From Eubacteriaceae bacterium (lineage in GTDB: Bacteria > Bacillota > Clostridia > Lachnospirales > Lachnospiraceae), in assembly GCA_910574015.1 (NCBI GenBank), contig CAJSYQ010000027.1:675-50894 (forward strand): a stretch of DNA of 50,220 bases, written 5' to 3'. Shown here piece by piece: positions 27,375-36,352 of the stretch; position 1 is the first letter of the stretch, and each line of letters starts with the position of its first letter. Position numbers and translations under genes: made by a program. The notes under the pieces are model-generated. The model was not told where the DNA came from. It did not search any database and saw nothing but the letters and a program-made list of their open reading frames with translations.

Positions 27375-27402
27375 TTGTTTGCGAAAGGAGAGTATACAGA
27401 AC

Positions 27403-28314
27403 ATGGGGGAGAGATCGGAAAAGATGATCCAGGGCATTCTGGACAGTTATCGGGAGCATGAGATGACAGTCCGGATCGATGAGGAGAATATTATCAATAA
27501 GGAGATTGTAATTGAGATCATAGAGGAACTGCGCAAAGTTTTGTTCCCTGGATATTTTGACCAGAACAGAGTGAGGAGCGAATATGTCAAGTATCTGGTG
27601 GGTCAGCGTATTGAGTTTATTCAGTACCATTTAAAAAAACAGGTGGCAAGGGCGCTGGGGACGGCGGATGACTGTGACTTCTGTCCACGGTCCGGCCATG
27701 CGTCGCAGGCGGATGAGATTGTTCAGAAATTTCTGGAGAGCATACCGAAGATACGGGAATATCTTGTGACAGATGTTCAGGCGGCTTTCGACGGAGATCC
27801 GGCGGCATACAGTACAGATGAGATTATATTTTCCTATCCCGGGATCCATGCCATCACGGTCTACCGTATCGCCCATGAGCTGGTAGTGCTTGGGGTGCCG
27901 CAGATTCCCCGGATCATGACGGAGCATGTGCACAGCCTGACCGGAATCGATATCAACCCAGGAGCGGTGATCGGCAAATATTTCTGCATTGACCATGGAA
28001 CCGGAATCGTGATTGGTGAGACGACGGAGATTGGGGAGCATGTGAAGATTTATCAGGGAGTAACACTGGGGGCGCTCTCTACCAAGAGGGGACAGATGCT
28101 GAAGGGAGAAAAGCGGCATCCTACGATAGGCAGCCATGTTACGATTTATTCTGGAACCTCCGTTCTGGGAGGGGAGACAGTGATTGGAAACGGGGTGACC
28201 ATTGGCGGTAATGCTTTTATTGTGGATTCCATACCGGCAGGCATGAAGGTGAATGTAAAAAGTCCGGAACTCCAGTACATCAGAGATTCAAAGAGTACAT
28301 TTATACAGGGATGA
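27403..28314 (+). CDS. cysE: Serine O-acetyltransferase (EpsC-type)
   Basis: This protein of about 303 residues acetylates L-serine with acetyl-CoA, the first step of cysteine synthesis. The N-terminal helical part runs to about residue 150. The left-handed beta-helix then shows hexapeptide repeats: GIDINPGAVIGKYFCIDHGTG with the catalytic histidine, VIGETTEIGEHVKIYQGVTLG and IGNGVTIGGNAF. This matches the EpsC/SrpH group of long serine acetyltransferases. I prefer the ATG at 27403, downstream of AAAGGAG; an earlier ATG at 27316 overlaps the DegV gene, and 27424 is also possible. No cysK is adjacent. Confidence 0.88.
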   Translation: MGERSEKMIQGILDSYREHEMTVRIDEENIINKEIVIEIIEELRKVLFPGYFDQNRVRSEYVKYLVGQRIEFIQYHLKKQVARALGTADDCDFCPRSGHASQADEIVQKFLESIPKIREYLVTDVQAAFDGDPAAYSTDEIIFSYPGIHAITVYRIAHELVVLGVPQIPRIMTEHVHSLTGIDINPGAVIGKYFCIDHGTGIVIGETTEIGEHVKIYQGVTLGALSTKRGQMLKGEKRHPTIGSHVTIYSGTSVLGGETVIGNGVTIGGNAFIVDSIPAGMKVNVKSPELQYIRDSKSTFIQG

Positions 28315-28341
28315 TACAGGGATGATCGGTTAAATTCCTGC

Positions 28342-28370
28342 TTGCAATCTGGGGAGCGCAGGCGTATAAT
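28342..28370 (+). promoter_or_regulatory. ackA promoter
   Basis: TTGCAA at 28342-28347 and a perfect TATAAT at 28365-28370 are 17 bases apart, about 80 bases before the ackA start. Confidence 0.8.
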
Positions 28371-28449
28371 TAAATGCGGTAAATTCCATTTTTTTCATAA
28401 AATTTGAAATAAAATATGTGCCATACGGGTACGAGGAGGAGACGAGGAA

Positions 28450-29640
28450 ATGAAAGTATTAGTTATTAACTGTGGCAGTTCATCGCTGAAATATCAGCTG
28501 ATCGATTCAGAGACCGAGCAGGTTCTTGCGGTGGGACTCTGTGAGCGGATTGGAATTGACGGAAGGCTGAACCATACGCCGGCCGGCGGCGAGAAGGTAG
28601 TTATCAATAAGGATATGCCCGATCATGAGGTGGCGATCCGGATGGTGCTGGATGCTCTGGTCAATGCCGGCTATGGCGTGATCCGAGATTTGAAGGAGAT
28701 TGATGCAGTCGGCCACCGTCTTGTACATGGAGGAGAAAAATTCACCTCTTCTGTTGTAATAAATGAGGAGGTCATCGCGGGTGTAGAGGAGTGCAATCCT
28801 CTGGCACCGCTGCACAATCCGGCAAACCTGATCGGTGTCCGGGCCTGTCAGGCAATTATGCCAGGGGTGCCGAATGTAGGTGTGTTTGATACAGCATTTC
28901 ATCAGACAATGGAGCCCAAGGCATTTATGTATGGCCTTCCCTATGAATATTATGAGAAATATAAAGTACGCCGCTATGGTTTCCATGGCACCAGCCACAG
29001 CTTTGTGTCCAAGCGTGCGGTGGACATGCTGAAGCTGGATCCTGAAAATTCGAAAGTTATTGTCTGCCATCTGGGAAATGGCGCCAGCATATCCGCAGTA
29101 AAGAACGGTAAAGTTATGGATACCAGTATGGGAATGACTCCTATGGAAGGACTCGTGATGGGAACCCGCTGCGGCGATGTGGACCCAACAGTGGTGGAAT
29201 ATCTGGCGCACCGTCTCAATAAATCCTTGGAGGATGTTATGGTGATCCTGAACAAAGAGTCTGGCGTGTACGGCATATCAGGCGGATTGTCCAGTGATTT
29301 TCGTGATCTGGAGGCTGCTGCGGATGAGGGAAATAAGAAAGCAGAGCTGGCTCTTGATGTATTTAGTTACCGTACGGCAAAATATATCGGATCCTATATT
29401 GCGGCCATGAACGGCGTGGACGCTGTTGTATTTACAGCGGGGATTGGCGAAAATACGTCGATCGTCCGAAGGAAAGTGCTGGAGCATTTTGGATATATGG
29501 GTATCACTCTGGATCTGGAGGCAAATAAGGTGCGGGGGGAAGAAAAAATTATTTCTACACCGGATTCCCAAGTAACGGTTGCGGTGATTCCAACCAATGA
29601 GGAACTGGCCATAGCCAGGGAGACGGTGGCATTATTGTAA
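28450..29640 (+). CDS. ackA: Acetate kinase
   Basis: This 396-residue enzyme interconverts acetyl phosphate plus ADP with acetate plus ATP and yields ATP by substrate-level phosphorylation. It has the ASKHA-fold motifs MKVLVINCGSSSLKYQL, GHRLVHGGEKF, FDTAFHQTM, RRYGFHGTSHSFVS and HLGNGASISAVKNGK. Length is standard. GAGGAGGAGACGAGG precedes the ATG. The usual partner pta is not adjacent on either side. In a butyrate former using a CoA-transferase, this enzyme sets part of the acetate pool that the transferase draws on. Confidence 0.97.
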   Translation: MKVLVINCGSSSLKYQLIDSETEQVLAVGLCERIGIDGRLNHTPAGGEKVVINKDMPDHEVAIRMVLDALVNAGYGVIRDLKEIDAVGHRLVHGGEKFTSSVVINEEVIAGVEECNPLAPLHNPANLIGVRACQAIMPGVPNVGVFDTAFHQTMEPKAFMYGLPYEYYEKYKVRRYGFHGTSHSFVSKRAVDMLKLDPENSKVIVCHLGNGASISAVKNGKVMDTSMGMTPMEGLVMGTRCGDVDPTVVEYLAHRLNKSLEDVMVILNKESGVYGISGGLSSDFRDLEAAADEGNKKAELALDVFSYRTAKYIGSYIAAMNGVDAVVFTAGIGENTSIVRRKVLEHFGYMGITLDLEANKVRGEEKIISTPDSQVTVAVIPTNEELAIARETVALL

Positions 29641-29648
29641 AAAAGTAG

Positions 29649-29677
29649 TTGACAATTGAATTTTTAGCCTATATAAT
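29649..29677 (+). promoter_or_regulatory. Consensus promoter of rpmF
   Basis: A perfect -35 TTGACA (29649-29654), 17-base spacer and perfect -10 TATAAT (29672-29677) begin 9 bases after the ackA stop. The exact consensus suits a strongly expressed ribosomal protein gene. Confidence 0.9.
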
Positions 29678-29716
29678 GATAAAAGTGTTGAAAATTTCAG
29701 AGGAGGTGTAATCGGC

Positions 29717-29899
29717 ATGAGTATTTGTCCTAAGAATAAATCTTCTAAGGCAAGAAGAGACAAACGCAGAGCAAACTGGAAAATGACTGCTCCTACATTA
29801 GTGAAATGTAGCAAGTGTGGCGCCCTTATGGTTCCTCACAGAGTATGTAAAAGCTGCGGAAGCTACAACAAGAAAGAGATTCTTGCGAAAGCTGAGTAA
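29717..29899 (+). CDS. rpmF: 50S ribosomal protein L32
   Basis: This 60-residue protein has the L32 pattern: a basic N-terminus (NKSSKARRDKRRAN) and a zinc-ribbon with CSKCG and VCKSCG cysteine pairs, so it is the zinc-binding (C+) form. AGGAGGTG precedes the ATG. It has its own consensus promoter and a terminator, so it is a single-gene unit. The DUF177 (YceD) gene that usually precedes rpmF in Firmicutes is missing here. Confidence 0.97.
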   Translation: MSICPKNKSSKARRDKRRANWKMTAPTLVKCSKCGALMVPHRVCKSCGSYNKKEILAKAE

Positions 29900-29938
29900 G
29901 TGTAATATTACATGAAGTAAATGTGATGATGGTACATG

Positions 29939-29978
29939 AAGCCAATAGATCTGTCGTGATAGATGTGTTGGCTTTTTT
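29939..29978 (+). terminator. Rho-independent terminator after rpmF
   Basis: AAGCCAA (29939-29945) pairs with TTGGCTT (29968-29974), with a further ATCT/AGAT pairing inside the loop, followed by TTTT. Confidence 0.75.
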
Positions 29979-30060
29979 CGTTGAAATCTCTGTTTTTTTG
30001 TAGTATGGCCAGGAAAAGGGATACAACCGGATCGAGAAAAAATTAGTGGGAAGAAGAATC

Positions 30061-32856
30061 ATGAGTCATTATAATTTCAAAAAACAATTAGGAACAGCGC
30101 TGGCTCTGCTGCAGGTCATCGTGTTTTTTATAGTGATCTTTCCGATACAGACCAGTGCAGAAGAAGCCCGTACAGTAAGGGTTGCATTTTTTCCGATGGA
30201 TGGATTTCATACCTATTCCGAAAATGATGGATATGGTGGGGCGGATGCAGATTATCTGGCAGAGCTATGCCGTTATACTGGCTGGAAGATTGAATATGTG
30301 GAGTGTTCCAGCTGGAATGATGCCCTTGTGAAACTGGGAAAAAAAGAAGTGGATCTGGTGGGATCGGCCCAGTACTCGGAGGAACGCGCGGCGGTTTATG
30401 ACTATGCGGCGCTTTCCAGTGGGTATACATTTGGGTGCCTGTTTGTGGAAGAAGGCAGTGATCTTGCCTTTGAGGATTTTGACCGGATGAAGGATATGAC
30501 CTTTGGTGTTGTGGAGAGTTATATCCGCAGGAAGGAGTTTTTGGATTATCTGAGACAGAATCAAATTCCGGATCCACAGATCCGGGAGTACGATACGACA
30601 CAGGAACTGCAGGAGGCACTGCGGTCAGGACAGATCGATGTGGCGGCCCATACGCTGACCGAAGTTGCCAAGGGACAGTGCCTGGTAGGGAAATTTGCCT
30701 ATGCTCCTTGTTTTTATGTGACCTGGAAGGGAAATAAATCCCTGCTGAAAGAACTAAATCTCGGTATACAGGAATTGAAGATGATCCACCCGTTGCTGGA
30801 ACAGGAACTGATTGCCCGGTATTATAGCGACCGCCGGGAGAATTTTGCGGCGGATGAAAGAAATTATATTGATCAAGGAAATAAAGTCAGGATTGGATTC
30901 TACAAAGATACAAGACCTCTGGCCTATATAAATGAACAGGGGGAATATGACGGAATATATATCCAGATCATGAAGAAGGTTGCCGAGAGGAGCGGGATCC
31001 AGATAGAATTTTTGCCTATGGACCGCAGTGTCTATTGGAAAGACCTTCTTCAGAAGGGCCAGATAGATTTTTATGCAGGCTCCAATAATATGCAGCTGGC
31101 ACAGGATGAAGGGATTGCGCTGACGAGTTCATTTATGCCGTATAATGCGGTGATCATTTCCACAAATGATTTTGTTCTTTCGGATCAGGAAGTGACCCTG
31201 GTACTGACCAAGGGGCGTGCTTATTGGGCTGACAGCCTGGAGATGAAGACGAAGGTCATCTACCAGGACAGTGCGAAGGACTGCCTGCAGGCACTGGAAA
31301 ACGGTGATGCGGATATCACACTGCTCAATACAATAGAATATAATTATCTGTCGAAGAACGAGAGGTTTTCCAATCTTATTGAGTGGGATAATTTCCGGTT
31401 TCAGTCGGGGACTGCCCTGGCTTCATCCAAGGAGTCGGATCCAATGCTCTTTAAGGTAATGAATAAGGCGCTGGAGCTGATCACGGAGGGAGAACGGGAG
31501 GATATTATCAATCAGTACATGAATATTCCCTATGAGAGTTACGAATTGCGGGATTATGTATACCAGAGCAAAAATGTCATCGCTGCTTCTTTCATTCTTC
31601 TTATATTTTTTCTGACCTTCGGGCTTTCTATTTCCCATATGAGGAGAAAGTCCTATCATCTTCTGGAAAAGAAGAATGAGGAATTGCAGAACGCCATGGA
31701 AGAGGCGGAGAGAGCGAATCAGGCAAAAACGGAATTTCTTTCCCATATGTCTCATGATATACGGACTCCCATCAATGGAATCATGGGGATGCTGAATATC
31801 GCGGAAAACAACCCAGAGGATCCAGAGAGACAGTTAGACTGCCGGGAGAAGATCAGGACCTCGGCGGAACATTTGTTGTCGCTGATCAATGATGTTTTGG
31901 ATATCAGTAAGCTGGAAAACGGAAATGTGGAACTGGCCAGCGAGGTGTTTTCCCTGACAGAGCTGCTGGAAAGCTGTTCCACGATTATTGGTGGTCAGGC
32001 GTCGGCGCAGCATGTGAGTCTGGAGACAGATTTTTCAGAGTTGTATCAGCTGCCCCATACATATTATAAGGGAAGTCCCCTGCACATCAAACAGATTCTC
32101 ATCAATATAGCCGGCAATGCGGTGAAATACAATAAGCCGGAGGGAAGCGTTAGCTTCCGGTGCCATCAGGTTTCGGAAGAGAACGGTATCGCGGCTCTCT
32201 GCTTTGAGATATCCGATACGGGGATTGGTATGAGCAGGGATTATCTGGAACACATTTTTGAACCATTTACCCAGGAGCAGGATGGTGCCAGAACGAATTA
32301 TCAGGGAACGGGTCTTGGCATGACGATAACAAAGAGACTGGTGGATAAGATGGGCGGTTCCATAAAAATTGAGAGTGAACTGGATCAGGGGAGCCAATTT
32401 ACGGTTATTCTGCCGCTGGAACAAGCGGTTCCTCCAGAGGATCAGAAAGAGGACCGGCAGGCAGAGGAAACCGACATGGCGGGGAAGAAGGTTCTGCTTG
32501 TGGAGGATAATGAACTGAATCAGGAGATTGCGTGTTATATGCTGGCGGAGAAAGGGCTTGAGATCACAGTTGCCGCCAACGGGAAAGAGGCAGTGGAGCT
32601 GTTTGAAAAAGCTCCGGCCTATACATTCGCTATGATCTTTATGGATGTGATGATGCCGGTGATGAATGGCTATGAGGCGACAAAAGCCATCCGGGCCCTT
32701 GATAGGCCGGATGCTGCCCAGATACCTGTTATTGCCATGACAGCAAATGCTTTTGCGGAGGACGTGAAGGAAGCTCTGGATGCAGGAATGAATGAGCATA
32801 TGGCAAAGCCCCTTGAACCGGAAGTGATAAACCGTGTGCTGGCGAGATGGATCTGA
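30061..32856 (+). CDS. Hybrid sensor histidine kinase with tandem periplasmic-binding sensor domains
   Basis: This protein of about 931 residues has a signal anchor (about 8-33) and two tandem type-3 solute-binding domains outside the membrane (about 37-260 and 275-490). A membrane helix follows at about 503-527, then a short coiled coil. The HisKA domain has the phospho-acceptor in SHDIRTPINGI (His565). The HATPase domain has NIAGNAVKYN, DTGIGM and GTGLGMTITKRL. The REC domain begins KKVLLVEDNELNQ, with the phospho-acceptor Asp862 in FMDVMMPVMNG. It probably senses amino acids or similar small solutes, as BvgS/EvgS-like kinases do. No response regulator with an output domain is adjacent. A GTG at 30046 is an alternative start. 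A bidirectional terminator follows. Confidence 0.92.
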   Translation: MSHYNFKKQLGTALALLQVIVFFIVIFPIQTSAEEARTVRVAFFPMDGFHTYSENDGYGGADADYLAELCRYTGWKIEYVECSSWNDALVKLGKKEVDLVGSAQYSEERAAVYDYAALSSGYTFGCLFVEEGSDLAFEDFDRMKDMTFGVVESYIRRKEFLDYLRQNQIPDPQIREYDTTQELQEALRSGQIDVAAHTLTEVAKGQCLVGKFAYAPCFYVTWKGNKSLLKELNLGIQELKMIHPLLEQELIARYYSDRRENFAADERNYIDQGNKVRIGFYKDTRPLAYINEQGEYDGIYIQIMKKVAERSGIQIEFLPMDRSVYWKDLLQKGQIDFYAGSNNMQLAQDEGIALTSSFMPYNAVIISTNDFVLSDQEVTLVLTKGRAYWADSLEMKTKVIYQDSAKDCLQALENGDADITLLNTIEYNYLSKNERFSNLIEWDNFRFQSGTALASSKESDPMLFKVMNKALELITEGEREDIINQYMNIPYESYELRDYVYQSKNVIAASFILLIFFLTFGLSISHMRRKSYHLLEKKNEELQNAMEEAERANQAKTEFLSHMSHDIRTPINGIMGMLNIAENNPEDPERQLDCREKIRTSAEHLLSLINDVLDISKLENGNVELASEVFSLTELLESCSTIIGGQASAQHVSLETDFSELYQLPHTYYKGSPLHIKQILINIAGNAVKYNKPEGSVSFRCHQVSEENGIAALCFEISDTGIGMSRDYLEHIFEPFTQEQDGARTNYQGTGLGMTITKRLVDKMGGSIKIESELDQGSQFTVILPLEQAVPPEDQKEDRQAEETDMAGKKVLLVEDNELNQEIACYMLAEKGLEITVAANGKEAVELFEKAPAYTFAMIFMDVMMPVMNGYEATKAIRALDRPDAAQIPVIAMTANAFAEDVKEALDAGMNEHMAKPLEPEVINRVLARWI

Positions 32857-32890
32857 CGGCTGCGGCGCAGATCGGGATAGCACAATAAAT

Positions 32891-32930
32891 TCCCCCCTGT
32901 GTTCCTTGATAGAACAGGAGACAGGGGGGA
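32891..32930. terminator. Bidirectional terminator between the sensor kinase and CoA-transferase genes
   Basis: A perfect 10-bp stem (TCCCCCCTGT at 32891-32900 with ACAGGGGGGA at 32921-32930) encloses a smaller GTTC/GAAC stem. It sits between two convergent genes and has AT-rich tails on both sides. Confidence 0.85.
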
Positions 32931-32959
32931 TTCTTATATTTATAAATTATGACAGAAGC

Positions 32960-34300
32960 TTATTTGTTGCTTCTTCTCCAGATATTCATTTTTTCGGCTT
33001 CTTTGATCAGTTCATCACGGAAATCCGGGTGGGCAATGCCGATCAGTGCCTCGGCTCTCTGCCATCCGGACATCCCTTTCAAGTTGACCATACCATATTC
33101 TGTCACGATATGATGGGTGTTGGCGCGGGTGTCTGTTACAATGGAGCCGTTTGCCAGTGTGGGGCGGATGCGGGACTGCAGCTCCCCCTGTTTATTTTTA
33201 AAGGTAGAAGACAGGCAGATAAAGCTTTTACCGCCCTTTGATTTGTAGGCACCAAGCACGAAATCGAGCTGGCCGCCTGCCCCGCTTATATTTTTCGTTC
33301 CGGCGGACTCCGCATTCACCTGGCCGAAGAGATCGATATCTACGGCATTATTGATGGAAATGAAATTATCATGGGCGGAGATCACGTCGATGTCGTTGGC
33401 ATAATCTACAGGGACGCTCATAACCTCCGGGTTGTCATCCAGAAAATCATACAGCTTCTGGGTGCCGGCGCCGAAAGCAAATACCTGGCGGCCTTTATTT
33501 ATATTTTTCTTTGATCCATTGATCTTACCTGCCCTGGTGATATCAACAAAAGCGTCGACATACATTTCGGTATGTACTCCCAGGTCTTTCAGATCGGATT
33601 CGGCGATCAGGGAACCTACTGCATTCGGCATCCCGCCAATCCCCAGCTGAAGGCAGGCTCCGTTCGGAATCTGCGCCACGATCTGTTTTGCCACAGCCTG
33701 ATCCACTTCCGTAGCGGCACCTCCGCCTCCCAGCTCTGCCATGGCAGGGTTCTCGCCCTGGATGATCATATCTACCTTGGAGATATGGATGCCGTTTTCG
33801 AATCCGCCGAGACAACGGGGAACGTTTTCATTTACCTCTACTATAATGCATTTGCTGCGCTCACAGGCCGCCGCCAGATGAGATGCGCTTGGTCCGAAAT
33901 TGAAATATCCGTGCTTGTCCATAGGGGCTACCTGCATCACGGCAACGTCCACCGGTTCCGGCATATCGCGGTAGTAACGGGGAAGCTCGGAATAGCGGAT
34001 GGGCGCATAGAAAGAAAAGCCCTGAGCGACAGCTTTCCTCTCGATCCCCCCCATATGCCAGGAATTCCATGTAAAGTGTTCCGCAGGAGATTCTACCTTG
34101 AAGATTTCCGGTACCCACATCAGGATGCCCCCGCGGAATTTGACATCGTGAAGTCCGGTGATGCGTTTTGCCATCTCCTGGTCAAAAGCGACAGGGGTAG
34201 TGGCAGTCCAGCCATAATCCACCCAGTCGCCGGATTTAACCACCTCAGCAGCTTTGGCCGCCGTTGTCAGTTTGCTCTTATATAGTGCTTCGTAATCCAT
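32960..34300 (-). CDS. but: Butyryl-CoA:acetate CoA-transferase
   Basis: This 446-residue protein moves CoA from butyryl-CoA to acetate, releasing butyrate, the last step of the main gut butyrate route. It belongs to the family shared with 4-hydroxybutyrate CoA-transferase. Key blocks are [24 protein letters not shown], the CoA-site [11 protein letters not shown] and [11 protein letters not shown], whose Glu245 should be the glutamyl-CoA residue by analogy with that enzyme. [20 protein letters not shown] is also characteristic. The sequence pattern is closest in memory to Roseburia-type But, but a 4-hydroxybutyrate preference cannot be excluded without an alignment. AGGAGG precedes the ATG. 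It is divergent from coaD and the thl-to-etfA operon, which supports the butyrate role. Confidence 0.88.
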   Translation of the reverse strand: MDYEALYKSKLTTAAKAAEVVKSGDWVDYGWTATTPVAFDQEMAKRITGLHDVKFRGGILMWVPEIFKVESPAEHFTWNSWHMGGIERKAVAQGFSFYAPIRYSELPRYYRDMPEPVDVAVMQVAPMDKHGYFNFGPSASHLAAACERSKCIIVEVNENVPRCLGGFENGIHISKVDMIIQGENPAMAELGGGGAATEVDQAVAKQIVAQIPNGACLQLGIGGMPNAVGSLIAESDLKDLGVHTEMYVDAFVDITRAGKINGSKKNINKGRQVFAFGAGTQKLYDFLDDNPEVMSVPVDYANDIDVISAHDNFISINNAVDIDLFGQVNAESAGTKNISGAGGQLDFVLGAYKSKGGKSFICLSSTFKNKQGELQSRIRPTLANGSIVTDTRANTHHIVTEYGMVNLKGMSGWQRAEALIGIAHPDFRDELIKEAEKMNIWRRSNK

Positions 34301-34338
34301 AACAACCTCCTATAAAATATACTTTAAAGTTTGTTATA

Positions 34339-34367
34339 ATTTTAACATTAGGGTGTAATATGGTCAA
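34339..34367 (-). promoter_or_regulatory. Promoter of the CoA-transferase gene
   Basis: Read on the reverse strand, TTGACC (34367-34362) and TAAAAT (34344-34339) are 17 bases apart, about 39 bases before the ATG. Confidence 0.7.
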
Positions 34368-34401
34368 GGGTGTTTTGGGAGGAAAAAACTTTGTTAAATT
34401 C

Positions 34402-34430
34402 TTGACGATATCCCCTCTTTATGTTATGAT
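34402..34430 (+). promoter_or_regulatory. coaD promoter, divergent from the CoA-transferase promoter
   Basis: TTGACG at 34402-34407 and TATGAT at 34425-34430 are 17 bases apart. The two divergent -35 boxes are only 34 bases apart, so a regulator binding between them could affect both directions. Confidence 0.72.
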
Positions 34431-34497
34431 AGAACCATGGTGGAAAATCTGTGAAAACAGGCATATTTGTCGTGCCTGTAGAATGGAAGGTAGCATG

Positions 34498-35001
34498 ATG
34501 AAAGCGATTTATCCCGGCAGTTTTGATCCAGTCACGAACGGGCATCTGGACATTATCCAGCGGGCGGCAAATGTGGTGGACGAGCTGGTCATTGCCGTGC
34601 TGGTAAACAGTGACAAGAAACCGCTGTTCACGATGGAGGAGCGGATGGATATGATCCGGGAGGCAACGAAAGAGATTCCCAATATCAGTGTGAAATCTTT
34701 TACTGGTCTTACTGTTGATTTTGCCAGAGAAAATGGGGCGAAGGTGATGGTTCGCGGTCTCCGCGCCGTAACGGATTTTGAGTCAGAGATGCAGATCGCA
34801 CAGACCAATCACAGTATCGAGCCGGGGATAGAGACGATTTTTTTTACGACAAGTCTGGAATATTCTTTCCTTAGTTCTACTATAGTAAAAGAGATTGCCC
34901 ATTATGGTTCCAATGTTTCGAAGCTGGTTCCGCCAGTGGTGGAAGCTGCATTCCACCGCAAGTTTGGTCATTCACTGCACGAATCCATGGTGCAGTATTG
35001 A
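34498..35001 (+). CDS. coaD: Pantetheine-phosphate adenylyltransferase
   Basis: This protein of about 167 residues makes dephospho-CoA from 4'-phosphopantetheine and ATP. It opens [20 protein letters not shown] with the nucleotidyl-transferase TxGH motif, and has [17 protein letters not shown] and the late [16 protein letters not shown] block. I chose the ATG at 34498 because it gives the usual N-terminus and has GGAAGG 7 bases upstream; the adjacent ATG at 34495 is equally possible. CoA supply is relevant to the neighbouring butyrate genes, but coaD is a housekeeping gene and usually sits with rsmD, so the adjacency may be chance. thl follows after 45 bases. Confidence 0.95.
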   Translation: MKAIYPGSFDPVTNGHLDIIQRAANVVDELVIAVLVNSDKKPLFTMEERMDMIREATKEIPNISVKSFTGLTVDFARENGAKVMVRGLRAVTDFESEMQIAQTNHSIEPGIETIFFTTSLEYSFLSSTIVKEIAHYGSNVSKLVPPVVEAAFHRKFGHSLHESMVQY

Positions 35002-35046
35002 TAGAGGTAACAAATGTTATAAAAAGAATAAAGGAGGATATATTTC

Positions 35047-36231
35047 ATGTCAAAGAAAGTTGTATTAGCTGGTGCTTGCCGTACTGCGATCGGCAAAATG
35101 GGCGGTGCCCTGAGTTCAGTGCCAGCAGCAAAGCTGGGTTCCATTGTTATTGAGGAAGCACTGAAAAGAGCAGGTGTTGCCAAGGATGCGGTAGACCATG
35201 TATATATGGGCTGCGTAATCCAGGCGGGTCTGGGACAGAATGTTGCCCGTCAGGCGTCCATAGGGGCAGGTCTTCCGATTGAAACTCCGGCTGTAACAGT
35301 AAACGTAGTGTGCGGTTCTGGTCTGAACTGTGTCAATATGGCGGCACAGATGATCCAGGCTGGGGATGCCGATATCGTTGTGGCAGGTGGTATGGAGAAT
35401 ATGTCACTGGCTCCGTATGCCGCTATGAACGGCCGTTTTGGTTATAGAATGAATAATGGTACTCTGGTGGACACCATGGTGAATGATGCATTGTGGGATG
35501 CCTTCAATCAGTATCATATGATGGTTACTGCCGAGAATGTGGCAGAGCAGTATGGACTTACCCGTGAAGAACTGGATGAGTTCGCTGCCAACAGCCAGCA
35601 GAAATGCGAGAAGGCTATGGCAGAGGGCAAGTTTAAAGATGAGATCGTTCCAGTAGAAGTGAAACAGCGTAAGAAGACGATCGTTGTAGATACCGATGAG
35701 GGACCTCGTGCTGGGACAACAGCAGACAGCCTTGGCTCACTGAAATGCTGCAGCGGCGTAGACGGCGGCGTAGTTACTGCTGGTAATGCTTCCGGTATCA
35801 ATGACGGTGCCGCAGCAATTGTTGTTATGAGTGAAGAAAAAGCAAAAGAGCTTGGTGTGACTCCGATGGCAAGCTTCGTTGCCGGTGCACTGGGCGGCGT
35901 GGATCCGAAGATCATGGGTGTTGGTCCGGTTGCTTCCACAAAGAAAGTTCTTGCCAAGACTGGCATGAGCATTGATGAATTTGACCTGATCGAGGCAAAT
36001 GAGGCTTTTGCAGCACAGTCCGTAGCAGTAGGTAAGGATCTGGGCTTTGACCTGAGCAAACTCAATGTAAATGGAGGTGCCATCGCTCTCGGACATCCGG
36101 TAGGGGCGAGTGGATGCCGTATTCTGGTTACTCTGCTTCATGAGATGCAGAAACGCGATGCAAAGAAAGGGCTTGCGACACTTTGCATCGGCGGTGGAAT
36201 GGGCTGCTCTACAATCGTAGAGAGAGACTGA
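35047..36231 (+). CDS. thl: Acetyl-CoA acetyltransferase (thiolase)
   Basis: This 394-residue biosynthetic thiolase condenses two acetyl-CoA to acetoacetyl-CoA, the first step of butyrate formation. The nucleophile Cys89 is in [14 protein letters not shown]. The active-site His is in [17 protein letters not shown] and the second Cys in [17 protein letters not shown] lies upstream of the ATG. The next genes, crt, hbd, bcd, etfB and etfA, carry out the rest of the pathway in order. No strong promoter is visible in the 45-base gap; only a weak TTGATA/TATAAA pair spaced 14 bases apart is present at 34998-35023, so transcription may start at coaD. Confidence 0.96.
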   Translation: MSKKVVLAGACRTAIGKMGGALSSVPAAKLGSIVIEEALKRAGVAKDAVDHVYMGCVIQAGLGQNVARQASIGAGLPIETPAVTVNVVCGSGLNCVNMAAQMIQAGDADIVVAGGMENMSLAPYAAMNGRFGYRMNNGTLVDTMVNDALWDAFNQYHMMVTAENVAEQYGLTREELDEFAANSQQKCEKAMAEGKFKDEIVPVEVKQRKKTIVVDTDEGPRAGTTADSLGSLKCCSGVDGGVVTAGNASGINDGAAAIVVMSEEKAKELGVTPMASFVAGALGGVDPKIMGVGPVASTKKVLAKTGMSIDEFDLIEANEAFAAQSVAVGKDLGFDLSKLNVNGGAIALGHPVGASGCRILVTLLHEMQKRDAKKGLATLCIGGGMGCSTIVERD

Positions 36232-36235
36232 TCAT

Positions 36236-36320
36236 CTGACGGGCTGGCCGGCCCGCTGGGACCGGTCAGTTCCCCGCTGAGAAGGTCTGGCAGAAAAAAG
36301 GATGATTCAAATCCTCTGCC
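36236..36320 (+). promoter_or_regulatory. Structured spacer between thl and crt
   Basis: The 121-base gap between thl and crt holds two hairpins. The first has CTGAC (36236-36240) pairing with GTCAG (36265-36269), with GGGC/GCCC inside. The second has GGCAGA (36289-36294) pairing with TCTGCC (36315-36320), with GGAT/ATCC inside. Neither has a T-run, so they are not typical terminators. They may act as mRNA processing or stability elements that separate thl expression from the rest. Confidence 0.45.
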
Positions 36321-36352
36321 GGCCTGATAAAAATATATGGAGGTTAACCGAT

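Noticed and set aside
27316-27402. Upstream start for serine acetyltransferase
   Set aside because: It would overlap the DegV gene by 59 bases and add a non-conserved, Arg-rich leader without a ribosome site.
29910-29940. ACATGAAG direct repeats after rpmF
   Set aside because: Two short copies in an AT-rich trailer before the terminator; likely chance.
36232-36352. Terminator or riboswitch between thl and crt
   Set aside because: The hairpins lack a T-run and match no riboswitch I know; reported only as a structured spacer.
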